Assembly (NCBI GenBank): GCA_023458555.1
Contig: JAEWYS010000008.1
Span: 310,001 to 374,000 of the forward strand
Direction of reading: 5' to 3'
Source: Bacteroidota bacterium
GTDB lineage: Bacteria; Bacteroidota; Bacteroidia; Cytophagales; Cytophagaceae
Length of the DNA: 64,000 nt
Part shown: in pieces, positions 26,305-34,878 of the stretch
Layout: the number at the start of each line of letters is the position of its first letter
Numbering within the stretch: position 1 is the first letter of the stretch
Notes under the pieces: generated by a model
Told to the model about the DNA's origin: nothing
Seen by the model: the letters and a program-made list of their open reading frames with translations, nothing else
Databases searched by the model: none
Made by a program: the position numbers and the translations under genes

Positions 26305-27504
26305 TTATTGACTCACAACCTGGTTTATTTCATTATCAGAAAATGTATTGTCTGTCTCTGTAAGATATCCGTTTTTAAGAACCCGTATGGCTGCACCATT
26401 ACAATAGGATATTCTGCTGTTTGCAATAACAAGCCGCCCCGTTCCGGAAACCTCAATACCGGCTTTTCTATCAGGTGAAGCAAATGTATTACTACCACCT
26501 GCATGTTCCAGAACTATATGACGCAATACATTCTGCTCACTATCTGATACAAACTGAAAACCTCCCCAGAAACCGTTTTTAGCTTCCTGTCCCCTGAATA
26601 CCACTGGCTCACCGGCACTCCCCTCAGCCGCAAACGAAGCTCCCGGCTGAATTCTCAAGGCACATGTAGGTGTAGTAATAAAAACAGTCCCCGCTTTAAC
26701 TTGTATATTTCCCTCTATATCGATCCTTTTTCCCGGAAGTCTGTAAGGAACATTTAACCTGCTCCAGACATGATCTCCCGTCAGATTATTATAAGAATTG
26801 TACGTATCCACATGATCATTAGCATTCCCCTGAAAATTGTTGGAACTACCAAAAAAAGCGATACTTTCCAGGGCCGCTATTGCCGGGGCAGTAGAAGACT
26901 CTTTAATCGTATTGTTATTAAAATCCGGAAGCCCTGCTTTCTCATACAGAAATATTCCATATCCTCCGCTTTTACTTATAACTGTATTTTGCATAGTCAG
27001 CCTGCTGTCATTATGCACAATAACCGCCGCTGTTCGTGCCGGTGTTGAACGATCTTTATTGCCCGCATTTTCAATTATACAATGCTGGAGATTATTCCCT
27101 TCATGATCCGAATGAAAATATAATCCACCCCAGTAACCTTTCATATCCTGCTCACCTCTGAATATAATTTTATCCGTTTCATTACCAATTGCCTTTAGTG
27201 TGCCATTCCCTTTTATATACAAATCAGCTTCTTTCTTGAACAGGACAATCACACCAGGTTCAATGCTCAGCTCTGCATTTATATCAGTTCGACCCGTAAA
27301 ACAGTAATAGGAGTTGCCAAGGCTGTTTACGTTGGTTAAAATCCTTGGATTATCAATGTTTCCTTCAATTATTTCAGCATTTATCTCCGGCTCCGGTTCT
27401 TTTTCATCATCTTTTTTACATCCGGATATACTCAAAAAAAGGTATGCCACTATGACTCCTCTGATTAACGCATATAGCCCTGATTGTGTAATTGAATAAT
27501 TCAT
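26305..27504 (-). CDS. Right-handed beta-helix lipoprotein with internal duplication
   Basis: 399 residues. The signal peptide ends in SISGC, so it is a lipoprotein, followed by an acidic linker (KKDDEKEPEPE). Two similar beta-helix modules follow (about 55-205 and 235-395), each with an L-x-I-x-x-G-(V/A)-x(n)-F-x(A/I)-x-G-x start, a K-(I/V)-(I/V)FRG strand, a Y/F-W-G-G-(L/F) turn, and C-I-I-E-N-A-G / IVLEHAGG rungs. The fold is typical of carbohydrate-processing or surface-binding proteins, but no catalytic residues can be assigned. Probably outer-membrane or surface anchored. It stands alone, divergent from the deformylase. Confidence 0.75.
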   Translation of the reverse strand: MNYSITQSGLYALIRGVIVAYLFLSISGCKKDDEKEPEPEINAEIIEGNIDNPRILTNVNSLGNSYYCFTGRTDINAELSIEPGVIVLFKKEADLYIKGNGTLKAIGNETDKIIFRGEQDMKGYWGGLYFHSDHEGNNLQHCIIENAGNKDRSTPARTAAVIVHNDSRLTMQNTVISKSGGYGIFLYEKAGLPDFNNNTIKESSTAPAIAALESIAFFGSSNNFQGNANDHVDTYNSYNNLTGDHVWSRLNVPYRLPGKRIDIEGNIQVKAGTVFITTPTCALRIQPGASFAAEGSAGEPVVFRGQEAKNGFWGGFQFVSDSEQNVLRHIVLEHAGGSNTFASPDRKAGIEVSGTGRLVIANSRISYCNGAAIRVLKNGYLTETDNTFSDNEINQVVSQ

Positions 27505-27690
27505 AGCTGATTCTGATTAATGGTGAAACTTAATTTCCTCTGATAATGAAGCACTAATCCTGTAGCACTGTGAATTCGGTTCAGGAGATTATCCCAGATA
27601 TAAGAACACTTTTACAACTTCTTTGTTTATGAACCCAGCGAGTATGCTACGTGATACTTAAACTATTGAATAAACCTGCTTATCAAACCT

Positions 27691-28281
27691 ATGAGTCTGC
27701 GCATTCTGTCCTACGGTCATCAGTTACTGAGAGAAAAATGCGAAAAAGCCGATCACGGTTTTCTGGATTGGGGCACCCTGATTGACGATATGTGGGAAAC
27801 CTTGTCTAAAACAGGCGCCTGCGGCTTATCCGCTTCCCAGATTAATCTGCCTGTAAACCTCTTTGTTGTTGACAGTCGTTCGTTTTATCAGAGCCTGCCG
27901 GCCGAAGAGCGTCCTCTGTATTTCGAGGAGAGTGAAGGGATACACGAAACGTTTATCAATGCGCGCATTATCAATCGTTCCATGCGGACCTGGGTTGATT
28001 TTGAAGGCTGCTTAAGTATTCCGGGCATCTCAGAAAAGGTTGAACGCCCCTGGGATATTACCATCGAGTATCTGGACAGAAGCTTCATTCAAAAGCGTCA
28101 AACCTACAGCGGCATGGATGCCCGGATTATTCAGCACGAATACGATCATTCTCAGGGAATATTATACCTTGATCATCTAAAGCCGGTCAGAAGAAAAATA
28201 CTCGACAACAAACTGCAACAGATTGCCAGCGGTCAGGTGCCCACAATGTATCCGATGGTATATCCGGAAAACCCTCAATAG
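27691..28281 (+). CDS. def: Peptide deformylase
   Basis: 196 residues. The three PDF motifs are GACGLSASQ (42-50, normally G-x-G-L-A-A-x-Q), EGCLS (C107 metal ligand) and HEYDH (H149, E150, H153), so the metal site and catalytic Glu are complete. Removes the formyl group from nascent peptides. The Ser in motif I and a long loop between 60 and 85 mark it as a divergent member, and another def copy may exist elsewhere. It overlaps the convergent deaminase gene by 7 bp at the 3' ends. Confidence 0.94.
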   Translation: MSLRILSYGHQLLREKCEKADHGFLDWGTLIDDMWETLSKTGACGLSASQINLPVNLFVVDSRSFYQSLPAEERPLYFEESEGIHETFINARIINRSMRTWVDFEGCLSIPGISEKVERPWDITIEYLDRSFIQKRQTYSGMDARIIQHEYDHSQGILYLDHLKPVRRKILDNKLQQIASGQVPTMYPMVYPENPQ

Positions 28282-28751
28282 GTAATCCGATCCGCTTTTT
28301 TTGTCCAGTTTTCAAATACTTTTAATGCTTCCGGGTCCTGTATATGTATGAGTGGTATTTTTTTTGAAGAATTCGGCAGATGAATTTCCGAATAGATAAA
28401 GGAGTCATCAAACTCGATCGCTGCCGCATCCTCTTTGGTATTGGCATAATAAACACGGTCAGGGCGTGCCCAGTATATCGCACCGAGACACATAGGACAA
28501 GGTTCGCAGGATGTAAAAATTTCGCAGCCGGCCAGATCAAACGTTTTTAGCCTGCTGCAGGCATCACGAATGGCAACAACTTCGGCGTGTGCAGTCGGGT
28601 CGTTGGTTTTCAAAACCTGATTCCAGCCTCTGCCGACAATTTCATTACCACGAACTACGATGGAACCAAAAGGCCCGCCATCGCCGCGCTTCATTCCTTC
28701 GGCAGATAATTCAACTGCCAGCTGCATCATTTCTTTTACTCTGGACTCCAT
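28275..28751 (-). CDS. guaD: Guanine deaminase (CDA-fold nucleoside/base deaminase)
   Basis: 158 residues. Zinc site HAE (55-57) and P-C-P-M-C (C85, C88). The segment AIYWARPDRVYYANTKEDAA (91-110) and the following IEFDDSFIY match B. subtilis-type GuaD rather than tRNA adenosine deaminase. Converts guanine to xanthine in the cytoplasm. Another purine salvage enzyme, adenine deaminase, is encoded 9 kb away in the same window but is not linked. It shares a 7-bp 3' overlap with def. Confidence 0.88.
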   Translation of the reverse strand: MESRVKEMMQLAVELSAEGMKRGDGGPFGSIVVRGNEIVGRGWNQVLKTNDPTAHAEVVAIRDACSRLKTFDLAGCEIFTSCEPCPMCLGAIYWARPDRVYYANTKEDAAAIEFDDSFIYSEIHLPNSSKKIPLIHIQDPEALKVFENWTKKADRITY

Positions 28752-28790
28752 TCTGATCTATTAATTACGTTTATTATATAGCTATATTCA

Positions 28791-29345
28791 TTAATCCGAC
28801 AATCGTGTACCAAACAGAAAGCGCTCATTCCAATAAGGACTTTCAAGAGAAGTAATCACCACACCTGCCGAAAAAGACGCATGAATAAAGCTGTTATTCC
28901 CTATATAGATTCCCGAATGGGTAATAGGGTTTCGGGTAGCGTAGGAATTGCAGAAAAATACCATATCTCCGGCTTTAAGTTCCTCCATTTGCGGGATTAC
29001 TCTTCCGAATCTTGCCTGCTCATTGGATGAATGGGGCAAAACCAACCCGGCTTCTGCGAAAGCAATCTTCACCAGACCGGAACAATCAATACCCTGCCGG
29101 CTTAATCCTCCCATGCGATGTCTGGTGCCAAGATAGGAACTGGCTGTTTGAATGGCGCGGTCCAGATTGACAGAATCTTCCGGCAGACGTTCTATGCCTT
29201 CCATCTCAAAAAGAATAAGCTTTTCTCTCAGTTCATTATCCTCCAAAACATTCAGCACATCCACAAAACCATCTTTTCCTGTATACGATGTCAAAAATAT
29301 GCTTAAGACAAAAGAAATCACGGATAATGGGAATATCTTTCTCAT
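28791..29345 (-). CDS. NlpC/P60-family cell-wall hydrolase, secreted
   Basis: 184 residues from the ATG at 29345, which starts a signal peptide (residues 1-20, IFLTSYTG). A linker helix precedes the NlpC/P60 domain (65-184). The catalytic Cys is C88 in GIDCSGLV, the His H143 in ITHSGIYIG, and the third polar residue H155 in FIHAS. It cleaves gamma-D-glutamyl-diamino acid bonds in peptidoglycan (family knowledge). No SH3 targeting domain. Single gene downstream of a 440-bp divergent gap. Confidence 0.9.
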   Translation of the reverse strand: MRKIFPLSVISFVLSIFLTSYTGKDGFVDVLNVLEDNELREKLILFEMEGIERLPEDSVNLDRAIQTASSYLGTRHRMGGLSRQGIDCSGLVKIAFAEAGLVLPHSSNEQARFGRVIPQMEELKAGDMVFFCNSYATRNPITHSGIYIGNNSFIHASFSAGVVITSLESPYWNERFLFGTRLSD

Positions 29346-29785
29346 AAGAATTGTTTTATTTCTAAAAAAATAAAAAATATTCAAAGATTACAACGCATGA
29401 TATCATGCTTCAATCATTATTATCATTTACAGATGATCTGCGGCAATACATCCTCTAACGTATTTTGACGTTTTATTGTTATCAACAGATTCTTTAATCG
29501 AAAGAATATTTTAAATATTTAAAAAAATATTATATATTTTAAAATATTCTTTCAATATTTACATATTCATAAAACAAAATTTTGAACCACACACTACACG
29601 ATAGCACACATATTTTGCCTGCTGCACACCACTGCCAGGAGTGTAAGATGCTATTACCTGCCTTAATTGTGTGCTCATCTGACAGCTGTTGCTGTTGTTG
29701 CCGGTAGTTCTCCAACCGGCAGGCCTGTGATAAAAGCGGGCTGCTTCTTTTCAAATCTTCTTGCAACTTCAAACCAAACACTCTT
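29346..29785. other. 440-bp divergent gap with AT-rich dyad
   Basis: Contains a 16-bp inverted repeat at 29500-29553. 29590-29720 is GC-richer with runs of CTG/GTT. A frame of 80 codons on the minus strand (29539-29781) has no credible protein signature and overlaps the dyad. The near -7 sequence TATTTTG at 29610-29616 is one base short of consensus. Confidence 0.5.
29500..29553. repeat. AT-rich inverted repeat upstream of the ferredoxin reductase
   Basis: 16-bp perfect arms (GAAAGAATATTTTAAA and its complement) around a 22-bp A/T spacer, in a divergent promoter gap. Could be an operator or a cruciform/curved-DNA element; there is no U-tract pattern of a terminator. Confidence 0.55.
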
Positions 29786-30787
29786 ATGATTTATACTGAT
29801 ATATGCATTATTGGCGCCGGACCTGTAGGGCTATTTGCTGTTTTCGAAGCCGGATTATTAAAAATGCGCTGCCATCTGATAGATGCTTTGCCGCAAATCG
29901 GCGGCCAGCTGTCTGAAATATATCCGCAAAAACCGATTTACGATATCCCGGGCTATCCTGAAGTGCTCGCACAGGATCTGGTCGATAATCTGGCAAAACA
30001 AATTGCACCATTTAAACCGGGATTTACCCTTGGCGAACGTGTTGAGCACATAGAGAAAAACCAAAACGGCTTTATGGTAAGTACTTCTGACGCCACTAAA
30101 GTTCAGGCCAAGGTCATTGTTATTGCCGGTGGACTTGGATGCTTTGAGCCAAGGAAACCTCAAATCGAAAATCTTGAGCAGTTCGAGGGCAAAGGGATCA
30201 GCTATATAATTAAAGATCCTGAAAAATTCAGAGATCAGGATCTTGTTATTGCCGGCGGGGGAGACTCTGCGCTGGACTGGACCTTATACCTTAGCAATAT
30301 AGCCAGGAAAGTTACCCTGGTGCACCGTAGTGAATCATTTCGGGGTGCTCCGGATTCTGTACAGAAAGTAGTTGATCTGGCCCATGCAGGAAAAATAGAG
30401 CTCCTGCTAAATCATAATATTCAGTCTGTTGCAGGAAATGGCAAATTAAACGCAGTTACACTACTGGATAAAGAAAAACAGATCCGAACTATCGAAACAG
30501 ATTATCTGATCCCGCTCTTTGGTCTGAGCCCCAAACTCGGTCCGATAGCTGGCTGGGGACTCCAGATTGACAAGTCTGCCATAGAAGTAAATACAGCCGA
30601 CTACAGCACCAATATTCCCGGCATTTATGCCATAGGTGATATCAATACATACGAAGGAAAGCTAAAACTGATTCTTTGCGGTTTTCATGAAGCTGCTCTG
30701 ATGGCGCAAAGCGCGTTTGCCCATGTATTTCCGGACCAAAAGCTAAGCTTCAAATATACAACAGTAAATGGTGTAAATGCTTTCTGA
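29786..30787 (+). CDS. Ferredoxin/flavodoxin-NADP+ reductase, thioredoxin-reductase-like (YumC type)
   Basis: 333 residues. FAD-binding IIGAGPVGLFAVFEAG at the N terminus, NADP-binding VIAGGGDSALDWTLYL in the middle, and a C-terminal FAD motif GIYAIGDINTYEGKLKLI. The CxxC disulfide of thioredoxin reductases is absent, so it is the FNR subgroup that moves electrons between NADPH and ferredoxin. The next gene, one base downstream, is a 2Fe-2S ferredoxin, its likely partner. Homodimeric flavoprotein in the cytoplasm. Confidence 0.92.
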   Translation: MIYTDICIIGAGPVGLFAVFEAGLLKMRCHLIDALPQIGGQLSEIYPQKPIYDIPGYPEVLAQDLVDNLAKQIAPFKPGFTLGERVEHIEKNQNGFMVSTSDATKVQAKVIVIAGGLGCFEPRKPQIENLEQFEGKGISYIIKDPEKFRDQDLVIAGGGDSALDWTLYLSNIARKVTLVHRSESFRGAPDSVQKVVDLAHAGKIELLLNHNIQSVAGNGKLNAVTLLDKEKQIRTIETDYLIPLFGLSPKLGPIAGWGLQIDKSAIEVNTADYSTNIPGIYAIGDINTYEGKLKLILCGFHEAALMAQSAFAHVFPDQKLSFKYTTVNGVNAF

Positions 30788-30788
30788 C

Positions 30789-31103
30789 ATGGTTGAAATA
30801 AACATACTCGAAAACGGCATACTGCAAACAATTGAAGTCCCCGAAGACATCAGTCTTAGTCTGATGGAAGTACTTAAAGCTTCCGGATATCCTGTTGCGG
30901 CTACCTGCGGTGGCATGGCACTGTGTGCTACCTGCAGAGTAGAAGTAAAAGAAGGAGCGGAGCTGCTTCCTCAGCCTGGCGATGCAGAACTGGATATGCT
31001 CGATACATTACCGGACAGCAGCGACCAGACCCGTCTGGCCTGTCAGATACGGATAAAACCCGAAATCAGCAAGGTAATATGGGAATATAAGCCGGAAAAC
31101 TAA
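30789..31103 (+). CDS. 2Fe-2S ferredoxin
   Basis: 104 residues from the ATG at 30789; an alternative ATG at 30777 overlaps the reductase stop. Cluster ligands C40, C46 and C49 in TCGGMALCATCRV, with the fourth C85 in RLACQIRI. This is the C-x5-C-x2-C...C adrenodoxin/Isc-like pattern. With the reductase it forms an NADPH-ferredoxin electron supply pair. The acceptor enzyme is not in the window. Confidence 0.93.
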   Translation: MVEINILENGILQTIEVPEDISLSLMEVLKASGYPVAATCGGMALCATCRVEVKEGAELLPQPGDAELDMLDTLPDSSDQTRLACQIRIKPEISKVIWEYKPEN

Positions 31104-31117
31104 GTGTCCTGTCCGTT

Positions 31118-31160
31118 AATGGTCATTGCATGAAAAGGTATTTTTCACGTAATGACCATT
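31118..31160. terminator. Long hairpin after the reductase/ferredoxin pair
   Basis: Outer arms AATGGTCATT / AATGACCATT, inner arms TGAAAA / TTTTCA, about 20 bp in total with small mismatches. A short T-rich tail (TTTTA) follows. Probably a terminator, possibly a regulatory hairpin for the next gene. Confidence 0.5.
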
Positions 31161-31272
31161 TTACTATCCGGCTAGAAAAAGCATTGCAGCAATGTATTGC
31201 GATGATAAAGTTAGTTTGTAATATTGGCAGGAAAATACATATTACACGATATATATCACAAGACCGGACTAT

Positions 31273-32172
31273 ATGAAAAAGCACAAGGAAGCAAATGAAA
31301 GTGTGTTTCTTACCGGCATAATACTCAGCATGATCTGCTGGGGACTTGCCTGGGCATCCGGAAAAGTGCTTGTCTCATTTGATTCTGCTCTCCATATCTC
31401 TATTTATCGTTTTCTGCTGACCTCTGTATCCTTAATTATTCTGATAGTAGTTCTTAAAGAAAATCTGTTGATTTCCAGGCAGGCCATACCTGCATTATTA
31501 GGTGCAACTCTCTGCATATCGGCATATACCGTCTTGTACTTTAAAGGTCTGCAACATGGCCATGCGGGAGCAGGAGGAGTACTGGTTACCACTATCAACC
31601 CGGTTCTGACATATGTTATTCTGCTTATTATTCAGAGGCGCAAACCCAATACCTTCGAAATCACCGGGCTTCTTTGCGGTTTACTGGCAGGATTTGTCCT
31701 GCTGAAAGGTTGGGACTCCTTTCATATTATTCTTCAGAAAGACAACCTCTATTTTCTGATGGCTATTGTAACATGGTCATTCCTGAGTCTGATTACTGCA
31801 AAGGCCGGGAAATTCGGCTCCGTTATTACCTTTAGTTTATGGATGTATATCATAGCAACGCTGGCCTTACTTCCATTTTCCGATATAAGCAAACTCTTTC
31901 TGGTATTTCAGATAAATGACCGGGCTTTCTGGGGCAATTTGTTTTTCAGTTCCACCATTACAACATCACTGGCCACTACTTTTTATTTTTATGCAACTTC
32001 AAGGCTGGGAGCAGGCAAAGCCAGCGTCTTTATTTTCATTGTGCCGTTTACTGCCGCATTAGGTGCATGGTTTTTTCTGGGCGAAACACTACACATGCAT
32101 ACCGTGGCAGGCGGCTTACTGGGCATCGCTGCGATATACCTGATCAACAATAACGCATTCCGGAAAACCTAA
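31273..32172 (+). CDS. EamA/DMT-superfamily transporter (second copy type)
   Basis: 299 residues, about ten helices in two EamA repeats: first repeat ILSMICWGLAWASGKVL, second repeat ending LGAGKASVFIFIVPFTAALG and FLGETLHMHTVAGG. Resembles the RhaT/YdcZ/PecM-like exporters; substrate unknown. Not closely similar to the DMT gene at 12437. Transcribed alone, with its own upstream region of 170 bp. Confidence 0.9.
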   Translation: MKKHKEANESVFLTGIILSMICWGLAWASGKVLVSFDSALHISIYRFLLTSVSLIILIVVLKENLLISRQAIPALLGATLCISAYTVLYFKGLQHGHAGAGGVLVTTINPVLTYVILLIIQRRKPNTFEITGLLCGLLAGFVLLKGWDSFHIILQKDNLYFLMAIVTWSFLSLITAKAGKFGSVITFSLWMYIIATLALLPFSDISKLFLVFQINDRAFWGNLFFSSTITTSLATTFYFYATSRLGAGKASVFIFIVPFTAALGAWFFLGETLHMHTVAGGLLGIAAIYLINNNAFRKT

Positions 32173-32174
32173 AC

Positions 32175-32504
32175 TTACTTAAGGTTAAGTATATCGAGAG
32201 CATTTATAAGAACACGCGCTTCGTTGAGCAGATAGGTCAGCGCACGTATCTCTGCTTTTGAAAAACTAAAACAGATGTTAGGACAGGGCGTATTGATACA
32301 TATTTCCTGACTATTTATTCCCTTTTTTACCTGCATCTCCTTTTCAAACTGAGAAAAGTAGTCACTGAGAACCTTAAGCTCATCTTCCTTAAGCTTTATA
32401 ATAAGATTATTGAACTTAAGCATAATATTACCGCAACACTGACAAATACCAATATAACCATGCCTGGATTCGCTTAATAATCTGATGTCTTCCCTGGTAT
32501 GCAT
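32175..32504 (-). CDS. Small Cys-cluster protein, unknown function (109 aa)
   Basis: 109 residues. A CQCC motif in GICQCCGNIMLKFNNL (about residues 20-35) and a later C-x4-C-x3-C region (INTPCPNICFS) could form a metal site. The rest is helical, ending in a Leu-rich helix. No signal peptide. Convergent with the DMT exporter, separated by 2 bp. I recall similar uncharacterised proteins in Bacteroidota, but I cannot name the family. Confidence 0.6.
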   Translation of the reverse strand: MHTREDIRLLSESRHGYIGICQCCGNIMLKFNNLIIKLKEDELKVLSDYFSQFEKEMQVKKGINSQEICINTPCPNICFSFSKAEIRALTYLLNEARVLINALDILNLK

Positions 32505-32660
32505 GATTTTATTATTTTGAATGATTCTAAATTATAAACAATAATAAAGCTTACTTAGAACTATTCCAAATAACAAAGCAAAAAAGTAGTGAATTTTGCC
32601 TGCGTTATGCTTGATAATCCTCAACCCGAAAGTTACCTTCGGAACAGTATACTCCTGCAT

Positions 32661-33371
32661 ATGATCATTGAAATAATTCTCGAAGAACTTCAAATGCTGG
32701 CCAGCCCGGTAAAAGCAGCATTCTATCCTCGTTTTTTCAAAACCGGTCCCGGCCAATATGCCGAAGGAGACCTTTTTATAGGAGTTACTGTCCCCCATAT
32801 TCGCATGATAGCTCAAAAATATTCAAACGATATGGACACAGACGTGCTCGCTGATATGCTTCGCAATCCATACCATGAAATGCGCCTTTGTGCCCTGATC
32901 ATGCTGCTCACAAAGTATAAAAAAGAAAAAAAGCAGGAGCTGAAAGAAAAGTACGTAGGCCTTTATCTTTCCCGGCTTGACTATGTCAATAACTGGGATC
33001 TGGTCGATACTTCTGCACCCGGGATATTGGGGCACTGGCTGTACGAAAAAGACAAGTCCCTTCTGTATGCACTGGCCAATAGCAATCACCTCTGGCAGCA
33101 ACGTGTATCAATAATTACCACATTGTATTTTATAAAAAAAGGAAAAACAGAGGATACCTTTCGCATCGCAAAAATCCTGCTTCAGCATCCTCATCATCTG
33201 ATTCATAAAGCGGTTGGATGGATGCTCAGAGAAGCTGCTAAAATACACTTTAAGCAATGCCATGATTTCCTGATGGAAAACCATAAAAGAATGCCCCGAA
33301 CAATGTTACGATATGCTATTGAAAAATTCGATGAACCACTGCGTAAAAAAATTCTGTCGGGTTATATATAA
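32661..33371 (+). CDS. DNA alkylation repair protein, AlkD type
   Basis: 236 residues from the ATG at 32661; the frame is open to 32589, but the family begins here. HEAT-like repeats throughout. Family marks are FFKTGPGQYAEGDLFIGVTVP (25-45) and YVNNWDLVDTSAPGILG with W112, D113 and D116, followed by LWQQRVSIITTLYFIKKG. AlkD glycosylases excise N3- and N7-alkylated bases without base flipping. Stand-alone gene. Confidence 0.9.
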   Translation: MIIEIILEELQMLASPVKAAFYPRFFKTGPGQYAEGDLFIGVTVPHIRMIAQKYSNDMDTDVLADMLRNPYHEMRLCALIMLLTKYKKEKKQELKEKYVGLYLSRLDYVNNWDLVDTSAPGILGHWLYEKDKSLLYALANSNHLWQQRVSIITTLYFIKKGKTEDTFRIAKILLQHPHHLIHKAVGWMLREAAKIHFKQCHDFLMENHKRMPRTMLRYAIEKFDEPLRKKILSGYI

Positions 33372-33791
33372 AAAGTATCAATAAATCCGGATATTATCAG
33401 GATTTCAACCGTTTTACAATATAGGCTTTTGTCCAGCAACAAAAATAGCACAAAACACTGATTATTAAATTTTTCAATATTTTTTTACAAAAAAAAGAAA
33501 ACATTTACAAAATCAATTCGTATATTGCAACAAGCTTTTAAATCAACCAGTTATATGAAAAAATACTATACACCCGATAACCATCCCGGCTCGCCGGAAT
33601 CATAATTTCTTTCTATTATAAAAAGGGTCTTCTTTTTGCCCTGAGCTGTACATACGGTCAGCCTGCCTGCTGTCTGCGTAGTCGTTTTGTCTGAAATTAT
33701 CAGAATGCATTTCAGATGGCGAAATTATTGCAAATTACATACTTAGCATTTTTTTAATTTTATTTTATAAACAACCAAAAATCAATCAACT
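33372..33791. other. 420-bp gap upstream of a T9SS-secreted protein gene
   Basis: AT-rich, with a weak promoter-like TATATTGC (33532-33539) and a 16-codon frame at 33555-33605 (starts MKKYYTPDNH) whose end lies in a GC-rich CCGGCTCGCCGG palindrome. No known RNA recognised. A long leader for the downstream gene is the most economical view. Confidence 0.45.
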
Positions 33792-34805
33792 ATGAAAAAG
33801 TTCTACCTTATGATGTCCCTGATCGGGATCATCTTCTCAAGTTCCGCAGCGGAAATTGAGAACATTTCATCTGTCAGCAGCCTCCCCAGATTTGTCTGGG
33901 TAAATGCGGATACAGATACGGATATCCAGACCATTACCAATGGTGATGTCTTATATCTGGTTCCAGGTGTCGGCTATACCGTCCGGTATGAACCAGCTAC
34001 AGCTGTAGGAAGTGTAGTTTTCGTTGGCGCGCGAACCGAAAACGAAGCTCCGTATTCTATAGCCGGAGACAATAACGGAAATTACAACCCATGGAATGGT
34101 GCCACTCCAGGCAATAAAGCGATTACAGCTGTTTCCTATTCCGGCAACAATGGTTCAGGGACAGTTCTGGCCACCAGTACTGTTACCTTTACTCTTGTTT
34201 CGGCTCCATCCAACATCACATTCACGCTGGTTAATGCCAACAACAATACCGATGTCGGCCCATTGATAAATGGTCAAACCGTAAATCTTGCCAGTATAGG
34301 AACTAATAAGCTGAATATTAGAGCAAATTCAGATTTTCCGGGCACTTCCAGTGTTGTATTTGATTTCAATGGGGTACAAAACTTCCGTACGGAAAATGAG
34401 ATTCCATATGCTCTTTTTGGTGACAACAACGGAAACTATGCAGTGCATCATTTCGCACCTGGCACATATACCGTAGGAGCTGTACCTTATACCGGTCACA
34501 ATGGCAGCGGTACTGCAGGAGTCGGGAATCAGATTCTGTTTTATGTAATTTCCGGAGGCTTAAGGGTAAGTACGTATCCTAACCCCATCGATAATTCAGT
34601 ACAGGTTATCTTTGATGATGCCGGCAACAACGGTCAGTACGAAGCCATTATTTCTGACTATGCCGGAAGAGAGATATACAAAGGTACTCATAATGGACAG
34701 TCTGCTCTGATCAACTTGCAAAACAGCCAGCTTACCACTGGTGTATACTTCCTGAAAATCATCAAGGATGGCGAGACAGAAGTACTCAGACTATTCAAAA
34801 ACTAA
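33792..34805 (+). CDS. Secreted protein with two repeat domains and T9SS sorting domain
   Basis: 337 residues. Signal peptide (1-20). Two tandem Ig-like domains of about 115 residues (30-140 and 142-252), each ending with the same pattern T-E-N-x-x-P-Y-x(n)-GDNNGNY and then a Y-(S/T)-G-(N/H)-NGSGT strand. A short linker leads to a T9SS type A C-terminal domain (about 257-337; VSTYPNPIDNS, TGVYFLKIIKDG). Expected at the cell surface or released. No enzymatic motif. Probably adhesive or carbohydrate-binding, but unproven. Confidence 0.85.
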   Translation: MKKFYLMMSLIGIIFSSSAAEIENISSVSSLPRFVWVNADTDTDIQTITNGDVLYLVPGVGYTVRYEPATAVGSVVFVGARTENEAPYSIAGDNNGNYNPWNGATPGNKAITAVSYSGNNGSGTVLATSTVTFTLVSAPSNITFTLVNANNNTDVGPLINGQTVNLASIGTNKLNIRANSDFPGTSSVVFDFNGVQNFRTENEIPYALFGDNNGNYAVHHFAPGTYTVGAVPYTGHNGSGTAGVGNQILFYVISGGLRVSTYPNPIDNSVQVIFDDAGNNGQYEAIISDYAGREIYKGTHNGQSALINLQNSQLTTGVYFLKIIKDGETEVLRLFKN

Positions 34806-34841
34806 TACAAGCTGTATCTGAACTGCATATTTCACATACCT

Positions 34842-34878
34842 GAGAGAGCCTGTCGAATGGCAGGCTCTCTCTTTATTT
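34842..34878. terminator. Bidirectional terminator between the T9SS protein and DUF92 genes
   Basis: 11-bp perfect stem GAGAGAGCCTG / CAGGCTCTCTC, 8-nt loop, T-rich tail on the plus side. It lies between convergent genes. Confidence 0.8.

Noticed and set aside
29539..29781. 80-codon minus-strand frame in the ferredoxin-reductase upstream gap
   Set aside because: It overlaps an AT-rich dyad and the likely promoter, is low in complexity (a Gln run) and has no recognisable domain.
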